DNA of 64,000 nucleotides from Diploscapter coronatus (taxonomy: Eukaryota; Nematoda; Chromadorea; Rhabditida; Rhabditidae): NCBI GenBank assembly GCA_964036155.1, contig OZ038423.1:36967249-37031248 (forward strand), read 5' to 3'. Under the pieces are notes generated by a model. That model had not been told where the DNA came from, did no database searches, and worked only from the letters and a program-made list of their open reading frames with translations. Both the position numbers and the translations under genes were made by a program. Positions 37,146 through 49,700 of the stretch are shown here, one piece after another. Numbering within the stretch: the first letter of the stretch is position 1; every line of letters begins with the position of its first letter.

Positions 37146-40100
37146 ATGCAATCGTCGTCAGAGATTCTGAATTCGATGACGACGACGACGACGACAACGA
37201 CGCCTTCAAATTCTCTAACTACCCCCCTCTCGATATCGGTAACGTTCGCAGGAACATCTCCTCTGTCTCCTCCCTACTCGACCCCCTTGACTTCAGCTTT
37301 TCAACCTTCTCCATCCAGTGCATTCCGTCCAATCCCTCCATCGAGCGACACATTCTTTCTATCTGTCATTCACTCATTCGTGTCGTCAACAGATGACTCC
37401 TCCAGTCAAACGAACGGCTCTTCCATCGAAAAGCAGTCAGGTGAGTTTTGGATTTTTTTGGAAAAAATTGTAAAATGTACTTTAAAAAATGTATATTCTG
37501 CCTTCTTTGACATTTACCACTTTGCTTTCAAACTATTATTCCCCAAAGAATGAACAGGATGAATAGTGGTCCGTTTCTATCTCTAACTTGTTAATGAATT
37601 GTGGGTGAATTTTGCAAATTTCGCAGCGGACTTTGGAAGCGTCTTTCATTCTTCTGTCTGATGTACACTATTTCCTTTACATACATACGAACTTCCCCAA
37701 TTTGCTGATGGGCGAATTTTCCAAAAATCTCATAAATTTGACACGCGATCTTGTGGGATACCAAAACAACAATTCTGAGTCAGCAGATTTCGTTGTTTGT
37801 GGAAGGCAAGATTGGAATTGGATAGTAGTTCAAGGCAAATCGACAGTTCAACAGGCCGAAGGGGCATTAGCAATGTGTATTCCTCCCCCTTCCTACTCAG
37901 CTATGCACGTCATCTGGTCCAATTTCAGATTTTCTTCCCATCCCTCTTTCCTCTGCGTCCTTCCCCCTCTGCCCTGTGTTTACTATATATCTTATTCTTG
38001 TATTTTTCATGTTTCTTGGCGAATCAACTAAAATTTCTGAACTTGACCGACTTTCGAAGCGCCTCGCGTCTTTCCATCGAAAAGGGGAAAATTTGAGGGG
38101 GGACGATTGAGAGAAAGGAATTGGGCAGATAAAAACTGGATCGAAGGCAGGAATGCAATGAACAGATAGAGAGGAAAGTGGTATTCACTCGTGATTCTTC
38201 TCAAATCGAGATCAAGATGGCAGAGAGATTTGAAATTTTGGAAAGTTATAAAACGGAGTAAAATTAAGTTCAAGACCAATTTAGCCTAGAATTCAGAAAT
38301 AGCAACACATTGACATTAGAATTAGGTTTGAGAATGGCAAATTTGTAAATTCCAGAAATTATTGGACGACCTGAAATTTCCAAATTTAAATTTGTCGAAA
38401 ACTGAAATTTTAATGTTTCCTTTTCGAGGGTGTGTGAATTAATGTTCGCTTGCACATTTTTCAAAACGCGATGCTTAATGAGAAATATAAAATTGTCCAA
38501 ATTTGGGAGGAACGCTGGAAATGACTGCTGCTGCTGCTGCTGCACGCTAATTTGCACATGCGAGTTACCCGGTCACGGGTACCGTCTTCTTCTCTCCGTT
38601 CTCTTCAAGTCATTCTATCTCTAATTTTTCACCTCGTTATTTCAAAAATGACCTTCCCTTCATTCCTTGCCAGCCTCGATTCCTCGTTTTTCGTTTTCTC
38701 CGGCGTCTCCTAATTTCACCTATTATTTTTGGTTTTATTTTTCTTTAGTTTTCTCTCGCTCTTCCAGCACTCGAAATTCACCCAAGGTCAATGCAAACGA
38801 GGCTAAACAAAAAAAGTGAGAGGAGAGGAAAGCATGGAGAGATTTGGGAAGAACGAATAGGGCTGATTATAGAAATGTTCAACTATCAGAATGATAATGA
38901 TTGGAATTTCAGGTGCAGATGATTCCCCGTCAAATGTGCCTTCGTTGCTCTGCCAGGTCTGTTCGGACAAGGCCAGTGGATTTCACTATGGCGTGTTCGC
39001 TTGCGAGGGATGTAAGGTGTGTACTTTCATGTGATCTTCCATTTTTGGGCTTTCATGAAAAAATTAGAGTTTAAAACTAATCCTTATCACACAGATGACT
39101 GATAGTGGAACGTCCTCATTTTGATTTTTGAAAGGCTCAGAAAATTGTGCCTGCACTTTACCTGTCAAACATTCTTTTAAGTACTGCTCGCTTCTGAATA
39201 CAGTAATTTCTCCCAATTGGCTTCGAGAACGTCCCTGATTGAAAGAGGCATTTTCCTCTGCAGTGCGCTCCGCGTCCTTCCCCTCTGCGTTCAGTTCTTT
39301 TCTCTTCTCCATTTTTCTCTGATTCGATGAATCTTTCAATCTTTCTTTTCCCATTTCCAACTAGGTCACGAGCAGTGCCATTATTTTCGTTCGTCCTTCT
39401 CTCCGTCTTTTTATTTCGCTCTTCAATCATTTCCCCTCTCGTTCTGCGATTGCCAACTGCGAATTTCACTGCTGCAAGAGAGGAGGACGCGATCCTCCAA
39501 ACTCACGGTTTTCAAAATTTTGACCGAGAAATAAAAAATTACCCACCGCCATTAGAGACTGCTGTACTGAACACGGAGTGCAAAAACCCAATTCGAAAGA
39601 CTGAAACTGAACAGCGAAATGGAAGGCAAGAAAACACCATGTCAACATGCGAGAATCAATGCAGTTTTCCCTCGTATCAAAACATTCATTCGAAAAAATG
39701 ACCGAATACGATTTGATTTCGGGCAGGAATTTCTGATACGGAAAACAGTAATTTAATCGAAAATTGAATTGGCGTAAAAACCTGCAGACGCATTCCACGG
39801 CGTTTTCGGTATAATCGACTATGTTCTTGACCCACTCTGATAGATTGCATGATAACGAAATTGGCTGCCTATGAAAAAGCCCACGAGAATGTTTGTAGTA
39901 AACAGAAGAAATAAGTGCAATTAATTATGGAAGTGGTCGAAGTCCACAGGTTCTTATTGGGAAAATTGGAACTTCGAACTTCGCAACTAGATGAAGTAGC
40001 ACACAGGGCTAGGGGAGGGGATAAGATAATTTTCTCCTTTTCTTGCATATTTTTTCAAGTTACGATTTTCTAGGCTACTACTACTCAATATTATGAAAAT

Positions 40101-42702
40101 TGTTGCAGGGATTCTTCCGTCGCTCGATCCAGCAGAAAATCGAGTATAGGGAGTGCCCAAGAAACGAGCAGTGCCTGATCGTGAGGAACAATCGAAACAG
40201 ATGTCAGCACTGCAGACTCAAGAAATGCCTGTCGGTTGGAATGTCGAGAGATGGTGAGTCGTTTGCCATTTTGGCATTTTACTATTCTCATAGAATCTTG
40301 AAAAATCATTTCTGAAAAAGAACAGTGATCTTGAAAATATGGGAATGTTGATAGAAAAATCTGAATAAAATTAATATGATCCAAAAATATAAATTTCCGA
40401 AAATGTGCACATTCCAAATCAAATCTAAACGAGGAATTTTTCCTTGTTATTTCGTTTCTCTCTGCTTTGGCAGAAGATCTATTAAAATTGTGCGCGAAAA
40501 TGCAGCGCGCGCCAAAACTCATTTTGTCGGAAAACACCAGGCTTTTGTTAGTTGTTTTATGTGAAGGGGCGACACATTTCCCTTTGCATCTCGTCCATTC
40601 CATTTTTCACTCGACTCATTTGGCGCGAAAATTTCAACTCTTCCTTCTTTTCTGTTCCCCTTCCTTCCTCCTTCCACGCTGCCCCAATGGCCTTCAATCG
40701 AACGAACGAAAAAATTCCCTTCACCTCATTTTTATGGGGCACAAATGAAAATTGAAAAGAAATCAAAATTCAGAAAAAAGAATGTCGAATTGAATTTCAG
40801 CAGTTCGATTTGGCCGAGTGCCAAAGAGGGAGAAGGCTCGAATGGTTGAAGAAATGCAAAAAACCTGTGTTCAATCGCAGAGGGACACAATAGCCGTGCA
40901 GTTCGAAAATGACACAGAAGCACTCGAGAAGACGATGAATGCGTTCAGGACGCTACAGACTACGGTATGCAGCAAATGGATTTTCGAAGAATCACATTCT
41001 AGATTATTGTACGAGAAAGCAAATGCAATACATATATTGATTCGTTGGACTTCGTATCTCTCGTTCAAACGAAAGACATGCAATTTCAACACAGAATTTT
41101 CCGCACGATAATACTTTCAAACTTGTACGATAAGCTAAAAAATTATCTCAATTTTGATTTTTGCAGATCGACAGTCTGATGAAGCCCTCGATGCCCCTTG
41201 CGGGAGGCTGTCCGATCGAGTTCCCATCTTACCTGACAGCCATCAAAGCAGTGGTCGAATTCGCCAACGGACTACCCGGCTTCCTCTGTCTGCCGCAATC
41301 CGAACGAATCCTCATGATCAAGGTACGCTTAGTTTAAATTTAAAGCATTCTGCACTAGTTACTCTTGCCCTTTTGTCGAAGTTAACCCTCTTTTCTTCCC
41401 TCCCCATGCTATTTTCCAGAAAAGGGTAAATTTTATAAAAGGGTAAGAGTAGCTTGAGAATAACTAGTGGAAGAGACCAAATATAGATGTAAAAAATCAA
41501 AAATATTTATTCACCGGCAAATTTTTACAGTTTGGAAAAAGGCGTAAATGACACATGATGTAACCGTATTTGATCAAAAGCAGAATTTGAGACTTGAAAG
41601 CGAAAAAAAAACCAAAAACTTATGGGGTTCAATCAGAAAGAGAAGAGTTGAATTTGGATTCGAGTTCTTTTCAAGCTTTTCGTTCTTCTCTTTTCTTTAA
41701 ATCTGAATTTAACTTCATAGAATCCTCGAGAAAACCCTAGAAATTTACAATATGACGCTCAAATCGTATGTAAAATGAGTGAATAAGGGCGAAAATTGGT
41801 AAAAACTTCATTTTTATTTTGAATGAAGATGATTTTTCGAATTGCAGAGTACCGTATTTGATATTCTACTATTGTGCGGATTGTCCATTCGTAGCGATCT
41901 GGCTTCTATGGTCCTTCCCCCATTATTCGTCTCTCAACTACCTACTTCCTCGCCCAAAACCTGTGCTATTCTGGCGGCCCTCACCCTATGCCACTCGATT
42001 CAACAACCTACTGAGTTGTTCCTGAGTCTATCCGAGAAATATTGGCTATTACTCGCTAGAGTCGCTGGACCTCTATCATTGAATACTGTTCCCGCCCTAC
42101 TGTCAGATCTAAGAGCGTTCCGAGCCTGGCATAGTGATAGATTACGTACTTGCTCTCTTCTTTTACCATCTCCATCTTCCAATTCATTGCTCCTCCCATC
42201 AGCTCCTTTATCAGTCAATTTTCCTCTGACTATTCCTTGTAATGCATCCACCGCACCCTCGGCATATTCACTCCCTAACATGTCTTCCTCGGATAACTCA
42301 CAGTCTAAGAATGGCACAACTCACAAATCATCAGGCCTGTCGTTCCGCGATAGGCACTCTTCCATAGCTTCTTTGCTCGAAAAGCCACCCGTAAATTTGT
42401 CACTAATCTCACCCAAATCAGCCTCCTCTGTCTGCGCACCTTCACAGCCCCGTTGCCCGTCCACATCTTCTCTAGCACTCAAACAAACACTGACCGCCTC
42501 ACCCGCTTATGCTCTCCACTCACAATCACGGACTCCATCGAAGTGTCGTCCCTGTCCCTCGTCAGAAACAGTCCGGTCAGAGATGTCGACACGTCTTCAG
42601 AATGCATCGATGTCGTCAGCGAATTCTGAAGCGGCGATGATGCCGACAGAGCCGTTGAATTTGTGTGTTCGCGAGTTTGCCCATTCACTGCCATCCGCTT
42701 GA
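37146..42702 (+). CDS. nhr-85: Nuclear hormone receptor of the E75/Rev-erb group (NHR-85-like)
   Basis: Six exons join in frame: 37146-37440, 38913-39016, 40109-40253, 40801-40964, 41167-41322, 41848-42702 (572 aa). The first exon is Ser/Thr/Pro-rich, with eight Thr encoded by an ACG-type repeat (37178-37203). The DNA-binding domain has both C4 zinc fingers: [19 protein letters not shown] and [16 protein letters not shown]. The P-box reads [15 protein letters not shown] and the T-box region reads [19 protein letters not shown], diagnostic of Rev-erb/E75. The ligand-binding domain starts around [18 protein letters not shown] but then diverges and is short. A ~185 aa Ser/Pro-rich tail follows, with PVNLS (469-473) and PLNLC (557-561). 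In C. elegans NHR-85 acts in developmental timing; that role is inferred. Intron 1 is ~1.5 kb, so an alternative 5' exon is possible. Its last 224 coding bases overlap the opposite-strand GPCR. Confidence 0.9.
41352..41470. repeat. Inverted repeat in nhr-85 intron 5
   Basis: CACTAGTTACTCTTGCCCTT on the left. The right side reads AAGGGTAAGAGTA, a 9-base insertion, then TAACTAGTGG, which is complementary if the insertion is looped out. It may be a member of a further element family. Confidence 0.5.
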
Positions 42703-45700
42703 GCGAGAGCGGAGTCGTTTCCGTTTCATTCGTTGCATTCGAGCCTGGATGAAAGTCCGTATGTCTTCGGCTAACAACAGTCCTTGGTTGTGTCAGGGAG
42801 TGGTTGTTGTTATTATGGTTGTTTATGTTGATGGAATGCCGCGAGATTACCTTCCACTTTGACCCGATTTCTCTGGTTTCAATGCTTTCCCACGTTGATT
42901 TCGTATTTGATGCACCGCCGCCACCCAAACAGCACATTTGACGAGCAAACTCCTTCCGAAATTTGTCTGAAGTTCGTTAGTTCATAGTGCGTATTTATTT
43001 TGAAAAGCTCATAAGGTTGGAATTTGAAGACTTTGATAAAGATAAACTTTGTGAATTTACAAGGTCTTTATTTCTTCAAATTAAGGACGGTGAGCAGTTT
43101 TTCACTCCTTCAAATCCCCTTTGAACAGACCTAGGGAGGACTTTCGTCAGAATGATCGTGCGACCCCCTGCCCCCGATGTATTTTCTTAACAATCCTGTA
43201 TCCCTAATCGATTGATGACGTCAAATTACATCGTAATTAGATGATTCCATAACTATAAAATCACATGCACGATCTATTCCCAGTGCATTTTTTTTTTTGC
43301 GTTTGACGAAAATGCTCCCTAGGACTTCCTTTGAATTATCCATTTTTGTATTTTGATCAGGAAATTGTACTTGTAATTTTTCACAGACGTGTCTTTTTCT
43401 CCCTTCAAAACTGTAACAAATTGGCTAGAGATAGTTGTACGCATTAGCCGGTGTAATTTGCTTTTAGTTGCTCTCAGACGATACTCAATCAGGCCTACTG
43501 TAGTTCTACTAGATTTATTCTAATTGTTGATCATTTGATTTGGTAATTATTTGATTGTAAATGACTTTCTTCCGACTACAAATTGTCGTATCTCAAACGC
43601 ACATATACAAATTTTTGCATTTCTCTAAAACTATTCGATAAAGTTAGTAGAAATTAACTGAATTTTGAACGAACACATACGATCATGAGATTGTTTCATG
43701 AAGCATGAAAATTCGAAGGAAAAACTCTGAGTTGCAGAAGACTTGCTTGACGCAAAAAGATTGTTTGTTTCGCTAAAATCAGCCCTTTGGTGTGGAAATT
43801 CAAAGAGTTTATATTGTTGTGCTTACTCACCCGAAGCGAAATTGTAAAGAATCGGATTAAAACAGGACGATGAATAGGAGCACAGACGTGGTAGGAGTTT
43901 TCGCTGCAAGAAATCACGAAATTATGAAGTCGTAGGAATTTTTAACTTTTTGAAAAGTCCGCTCTAGGTCACTCATTAATTTAGAGAATTCATCAACTTT
44001 TTCACTTTAAAATACTGAGTTAATTTTCCAAGAAGCCGAATCTATATATACTGAAGGTTACCAATGCAATCATATTCATGTCCAAGTCCTCTTCTTCGTC
44101 TGATGGTGGAGCGAATAACCCAAAAGCTAGCGCATTGTTGTAGACGTGAACAGGTAGATTCGACAGGGCAAAGAGAACAACGACAGCCATGAGCATTCGG
44201 ATTGCACGTCTTCGAGTGGCTAGTTGACGATCTCCACTGTTTGTGCTAAATTTTAGACATCAATTTGTGAATTAAGGTCAAAAATATTCTGTGATATGTC
44301 TTTTCTGTCAATCAGTTCGACTTTCGATAGAGTTGTTTCAATTTTCGAGCATTCTTGATGAAGATCTGAGCTCTACTAACTTGGCAGTCCCAAAACTAGG
44401 TCGTCGAATTCTCAATCGATACATCATATGAGCACACATGCACGTGATTAGAATGAGTGGAAACAGGTAGCAGGCGGTTGCTTGAGCCAGCTGGTATTTG
44501 CGTTGAAATGATGAGCTCCAGCTCTCCTTGCACTGCGTGCCCCAGATTGAGGTGAAATTCGGTCTTTGAAATTGGGCTGGATGCAATCGGAGTGTATACG
44601 GTTCGGGTAGCGATAATATCATTGCCATTATCCAGATCCCTAAATTGTACAAGACTAAATACCAAGTTTGTCTTATTTTTCTAACTAGAATTCAAAATTC
44701 TCTATTGAAAGTCTGAGAATAGTTTGTCTACGTCCCTAACTCGGATAGACTTGCTGTTTTGAAGTTTTTTGTTGAGAATATGAAAACGGTAATATAAATC
44801 ATTAAAGCCTCAGGATTAGTTTTAAAGTTTTTTTGAGATTCTGGGATTAGTTTTTTTTAGGATTTCAACTGAATGAAAAATTTTTGTTGTATGCTCTGGG
44901 AGTGCGTCAGAATTTCTCTATTCAAAAAGGATTACCGATTTGAAAGCTTACCAAGTAAGATATATCCAGTCCATTTTAACGGCCTTTTTAGCGGATAGGA
45001 AATGGCTCTCCAGCGTTCAATTGTTATGAAAACTAACGAGAATATTGACACGTAGACTGAGGTATTCTGAAAAGATATTATTTGATGATAATGAAATTGT
45101 GTAACTTGAGCTTTCGGGAAAGTTGTTTATGTCTTTTCGAAAGATAATCCGAGTAAATCAAGCATTTACCATATCATTGGCTATAATTTAGCATAATAAT
45201 TTTAGTAATTCCACAATAAACAGGTGGTGAAATAGACTAATTGACCCACGCAATACTTTGAAATAATGAAAAATTGTTGTTTTTTTAACGAATAAGGCAA
45301 AATATTTGTGGGAAATGAATTAAATATGCCGCAGATTATTTCGCGTCCTTTCTTTTGATCAAGATCCAACGAAAATTTTACGTGTCACAAATCCTCTAAC
45401 GACCGGCAATTGACTAAAAATGCATCCAGACTGATGAGTATTTGCCTCGAAATAGACACAGCCGCTGCATATTGCATTAACCGAAGAAATCCCGCTGCAA
45501 GAAAGAACAATCGTAAACTACAAATATCATCACCTTGCGTAAAAAGTCAGACTTATATTAAAATGATAAGTGCAAATCTCATATGCAACTTCAGATTTTT
45601 GATTCGTATTATGCTTGACATTTTGCAAAAACTAACCCATTGGAAAAATGTTGTCTTTATAAAAATTAGCATACAACCAATTTTAATGCCTTTTCTAATT

Positions 45701-46734
45701 GAATAATGAAGAAATGACTAATAATCTTTGACCCTATTGATTTTCGCAATAGCTTTCTCCAAGAAAATGTAAATATTTCCTTTTCGTCCTTAATATTTGT
45801 CCTATTTACTAGTAAATTCCCGAATTCCACGAGGTCTGACAGAATTGGCTTAACGGCTCTTCATCTGCCGCTGCTGCGCATTCCCATACTCCATAGCCAT
45901 GACTAACAAAACGAAATTAAGTTACTCCTTAGGGGTTTGGTCCGCTTTCTCCCCATTGGGCAATGTTTACATTTCCTCGGTCCAGACTTAGACTTGTCCT
46001 TCCTTGTCTTCCCCCACCACTACATCATGCAAATTGCAAATTGGAACGAAAACAACAAGTGCCTAGAAGATCACCTGAATGAACAGAACTCCCTTGCAAA
46101 AGACCGTAGAAAACCAGAATGTCTTCGTCACATCGTTGATTATCGTTGGAGGTAGGCAGAAGATGAGTATCAATACGTCAGCGATAGCGAGGTTACACAG
46201 CACCATGTTTAATGAGGTCCGCTGAAATTATGCAATTCCATAAGATCACCATCTTTGAATACTTAGAAATGAGTGGAGGGAATTTTATTCGGAAAATTTC
46301 GAAATTCGAAATTCAGCTCCTTACTATTTGAAAATTTTGGAGAATAAGATGCACTAGGATTTTTCCACACATAATCGACGATTTAAGCTTTCACTTTGTC
46401 AAGATTTACCATGTATTTGTTCGAGAGAACAGTCCTAACGACTAGAACATTTCCAATGACTCCCACGATCATCATCAATCGAAAAAGGCACCAGGGTTGC
46501 AAATTTTGGACACGACACGATTGTGTCGTGTAATTTCAAATTACACGACACTACTTTTTCGTGTAGTGTCGCGTAATCAATCGTATTCAAAATTTGCAAC
46601 CCTGCCAAGCAGACGAATAGGATTTCCAGTTTATTCGGGAGCAAGACTGATTTGATTAGGTCTTCATATTCTTTGTCTGTCAAATCCTCGTTGCTAACGT
46701 CTTCCGATGTATCGAAATCGTCCGCATTTAACAT
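42479..46734 (-). CDS. Rhodopsin-class neuropeptide receptor (GPCR), 5' end uncertain
   Basis: Minus-strand exons: 46475 (or 46734)-46410, 46221-46075, 45066-44952, 44639-44381, 44245-44062, 43903-43831, 42966-42479. From the Met at 46475 the product is 443 aa. TM1 has GVIGNVLVV, TM2 NLAIADVLILIFCLPP, TM3 ends ERWRAISYPL in place of DRY. TM4 and TM5 flank an extracellular WGTQCKESW loop. TM6 has LFALSNLPVHVYN, TM7 CFNPILYNF followed by FRKEFARQMCCLGG with a likely palmitoylated CC. The pattern ND VTKTFWF and ERW resembles peptide receptors of the orexin/allatotropin kind, but the ligand is unknown. An acidic N-terminal segment starting at 46734 (MLNADDFDTSED...EILFVC), preceded by a TTTCAG acceptor, looks authentic. 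A 113 bp inverted-repeat element separates it, out of frame, from TM1. The last exon overlaps nhr-85. Confidence 0.8.
46492..46604. mobile_element. MITE-like insertion in the TM1-coding part of the GPCR gene
   Basis: Left end CAGGGTTGCAAATTTTGGAC; the right end reverse-complements to CAGGGTTGCAAATTTTGAAT. The interior contains nested complementary ACACGACA/TGTCGTGT blocks. The 113 bp lie between an acidic N-terminal frame and the first transmembrane helix. No GT-AG pair was found that would remove it cleanly. Confidence 0.7.
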
Positions 46735-49700
46735 CTGAAACGAGAGTCTAGTTACACGATTTCAAGGAACTAAAGACGGAAACAAATCTGAAATATTCTC
46801 GAGTTTCACGAGACATTTTACATTGTTCACTAGCATGCTTGGGACGATGCAATTTTATAGCATCTTTGAAAATTCCCCCAGCTCTGAGACAAAACCGTTG
46901 ATAAGGAAGAAAACACAATGATCTTTTCACGAAACCCAGATATTGCCCCACTAATATGGTTGAGACGATGAAATTTATGGACTCCGGGTTAAGAAAGTAG
47001 GCTCGTTGCAAATCCTTCGAGAGAAATTAGCGAACAGAAGTGCTGCATTGGCGATAGGAGGGAAAAACGACATAGAAAAGCAGAAAATGATGCCAATTGC
47101 ACATTGCCTTATATGAAGAAAGTCTCGATATATAGGAGTAGTTTAGAAGACTTCCTACAAGGAAAGGAGGCAAGAGAAAGGAAAAGTCGAGGAGAAAACA
47201 GGGCGGGGCTAAAGACTAAATGAAAGACTGAATATGTAATCCACCGAATTAGGTACAAAATTCATGTGCATTTTAAACTTTGATATCAAGAACATCTAGA
47301 AAATGTGACTTTTTACATAAGAGAGCTGTTTTACCAATGATGAAAATCGTTGACTTTTTGGGACTCAAGGGAAAAAAATCATCTTACTAAAACTTAACAG
47401 AAAAAGAACCTTTAAAAGTGAGAAATTTCTGCGCTTTATTCGATATAAAGTGCAATCTTGGATCAACGACTAAATTGAGAATCTCTGAAAATGAAGGTTT
47501 GGAATAATGTGGAAAAGGCTGAGAATGTTTTGATGAGAAGAAGAAGAAAAGATTCTATTGAAAGGAAGGACTCTGGACGCTTGCATGGGCTGCTGCAGAA
47601 GCAGAGAACGGAAATGATAGGAAAACGGAATGGAGGGAGGGAGAGGCTCAGAGAATGAGGTAATGTGGGAAAGGACAACATAGATTGTCTCGAAATTTAG
47701 AAATCAAGATTTATGGACCTAAAAATTTGAAGAATTTTAATTTAGGGCTGAATTTGAAATGAAGTTGACTTGAAAACACTTCAAATTGAAATGAAAACCA
47801 CCCAGAACAAATCAGCTCACAATTCAGCAGCAAACATTAACAGATATGTGTATGCGTTTAGGTTTTCGACCTGTGAAATACTCCCAGGTGCTTTCCGATA
47901 ACAGCAAATTAGATAATCAACTAATCAGAGTCATGTTAGAGCACATTTGGAAGGGATTGTAAGGATTCGGTGAAAACGCAGGTTCGAATGCCAAAACTTC
48001 TATTGTGTTCGCTCGGAGATGGGAATTTTGAAGTTGGAAGGGAAAAGAAACAACCGGGTTTTCGACACAGGCCTGATTTGTATGCAGAAAGTGAGAGAAG
48101 GATATTATGTATCGCGCACGCAACTATGACTTATCGGAAGGGGGATGAACTAGAGTTTTTTTTGTTGGTCTAACGAATGGATTGATGGGTGCGAGAAACG
48201 AAGCTCTGCATCCCTTCTATGACACCATAATCGGATTAATTGGATCTCTGCTCAGTTACTTGTGGGTATGCCTGGCTTTCCTGTAATTGGACGAAAAAAT
48301 CATTTCATCTACTTTAAACCGAGTGAAATTTCATGATACACATAAAACAGTGAGCAGATCAACAACATTTATTAACAGAGTTGAAAACGTTTATCGGAAG
48401 TGGAGCAGAGTACAAACTAATTACCAGATTTTTATTATTTTTCAGGAAACTTCTAATCCTGTGACTTTTGAGGGATCGGATTATGTTGAAATTGTTTGGA
48501 AAAAAACATGTGGATAACTTAGAGCGGTATGATAAATTTCACATGACATGATTTAGATTTGTTCAACCTGACATTTCGTAAAAATCACGAAGACTGCATT
48601 AGGAGAATTATGTTATAGAAATGATTAGGATCCATCTTCTTTATATGTCTTGACTCGTAGTTTTGCGCGCGGCAATGTCTGTGTCTCTTTTTCTTTCCGT
48701 CATATTTCCGGTTCCGTTTGTGCGTCGATCTCTTCTCCGTGCCTATTTGGCCGCTAGCGAGCCTCTTCGATTCGCTGTTTCTGTTCTCGTTTCTGCCCTG
48801 CCTCGACTCTGCCTGCAGTGACTGCGAAGGCAAGTGATTCGGCACACGGCCGTGGCGGTTTGCGAAATGACATAGAGGCATGAGCTGCAGCTCTCAAATG
48901 CACTGAATGATTCGGAGAAATCCTGCTGCGACGCGGTTCGCGCTGCGGGCGCATTCCGCGTGTGGCGCGCGGACGGAAAATTGCCTGTGCGAATGTGTGT
49001 GGACACGGACCGACTACTCAAATAATCTGCACCGCACTGCACTCTGTAGCTCTGTCTCGGTCTACTTTATGATGTTGGCCGCTCGCCTACTGCTGCCAAT
49101 AAGCTTTACGCTACTTTGTAGTAATAATAGTAGTAGTAGTGAATGAGAAATAAACTTGATTTTTCCATGAATGGCTTGCTGTTGAGAGAAAGTGAGCTCT
49201 CACTCACTTTCACGCGTCCACCCTTTCTTTCGCTCGTTGATTCAGCGCTCATTCATTGCCACTGATTTCGTCATCGAGAATTAACCGACCAACTTTTTTC
49301 ATCGCGCCTACGGTAATCAGTAGTTTTTGCTTTGCTGCATTTTTATATTTTTCGGAAGGTCATTGACAAAAGAAGGAACTTTTCCTTTCTAAATTTTTAC
49401 CAGTTTAAATTTTGATAATATGTTGATTTTCAAAATCCAAATTTATCTTCTCATTGTTGAAGATCTAATAATTGCCACCGAAAAATCTCATGTTTCCAAG
49501 TGATTGGAACACTTGTATGCTCGTCTTCCCCGCCCAGGCATAGTTCTTGTTGCAATGGCTCTTCTCGTTTCTCGCTTCGGCCTTTGCTCACTGATTATCT
49601 CATTCCTTATCACAGTCTGTCGCCGTGCAATATTTGCACAGTGTCGACTTATCCTTTCTCTTGTCTCTCTCCTGAGTGGCTTCTCTGACCGAATAGACTA

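Noticed and set aside
39327..39701. 124-codon plus-strand frame within nuclear receptor intron 2
   Set aside because: It is flanked by the conserved CEGCK|GFFRR intron position. Including it would break the DNA-binding domain.
39980..40040. Partial resemblance to family A core (GGGCTAGGGGAGGGGATAAG)
   Set aside because: Too short and without recognisable inverted ends to call an element.
40091..40603. 170-codon minus-strand frame
   Set aside because: It is the antisense shadow of the second zinc-finger exon of the nuclear receptor plus its intron.
45411..45706. 98-codon plus-strand frame inside the GPCR locus
   Set aside because: It lies in a GPCR intron between the TM2 and TM3 exons. Splice phases join without it, and the product is not domain-like.
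47930..48000. tRNA-like B-box (GGTTCGAATGCC)
   Set aside because: No matching A-box or acceptor-stem pairing could be found around it.
48585..49146. Overlapping frames on both strands in the GC-richer patch
   Set aside because: The products are Arg/Ser-rich in every frame, a composition effect. No coherent exon chain was found, so it is left as a possible promoter region.
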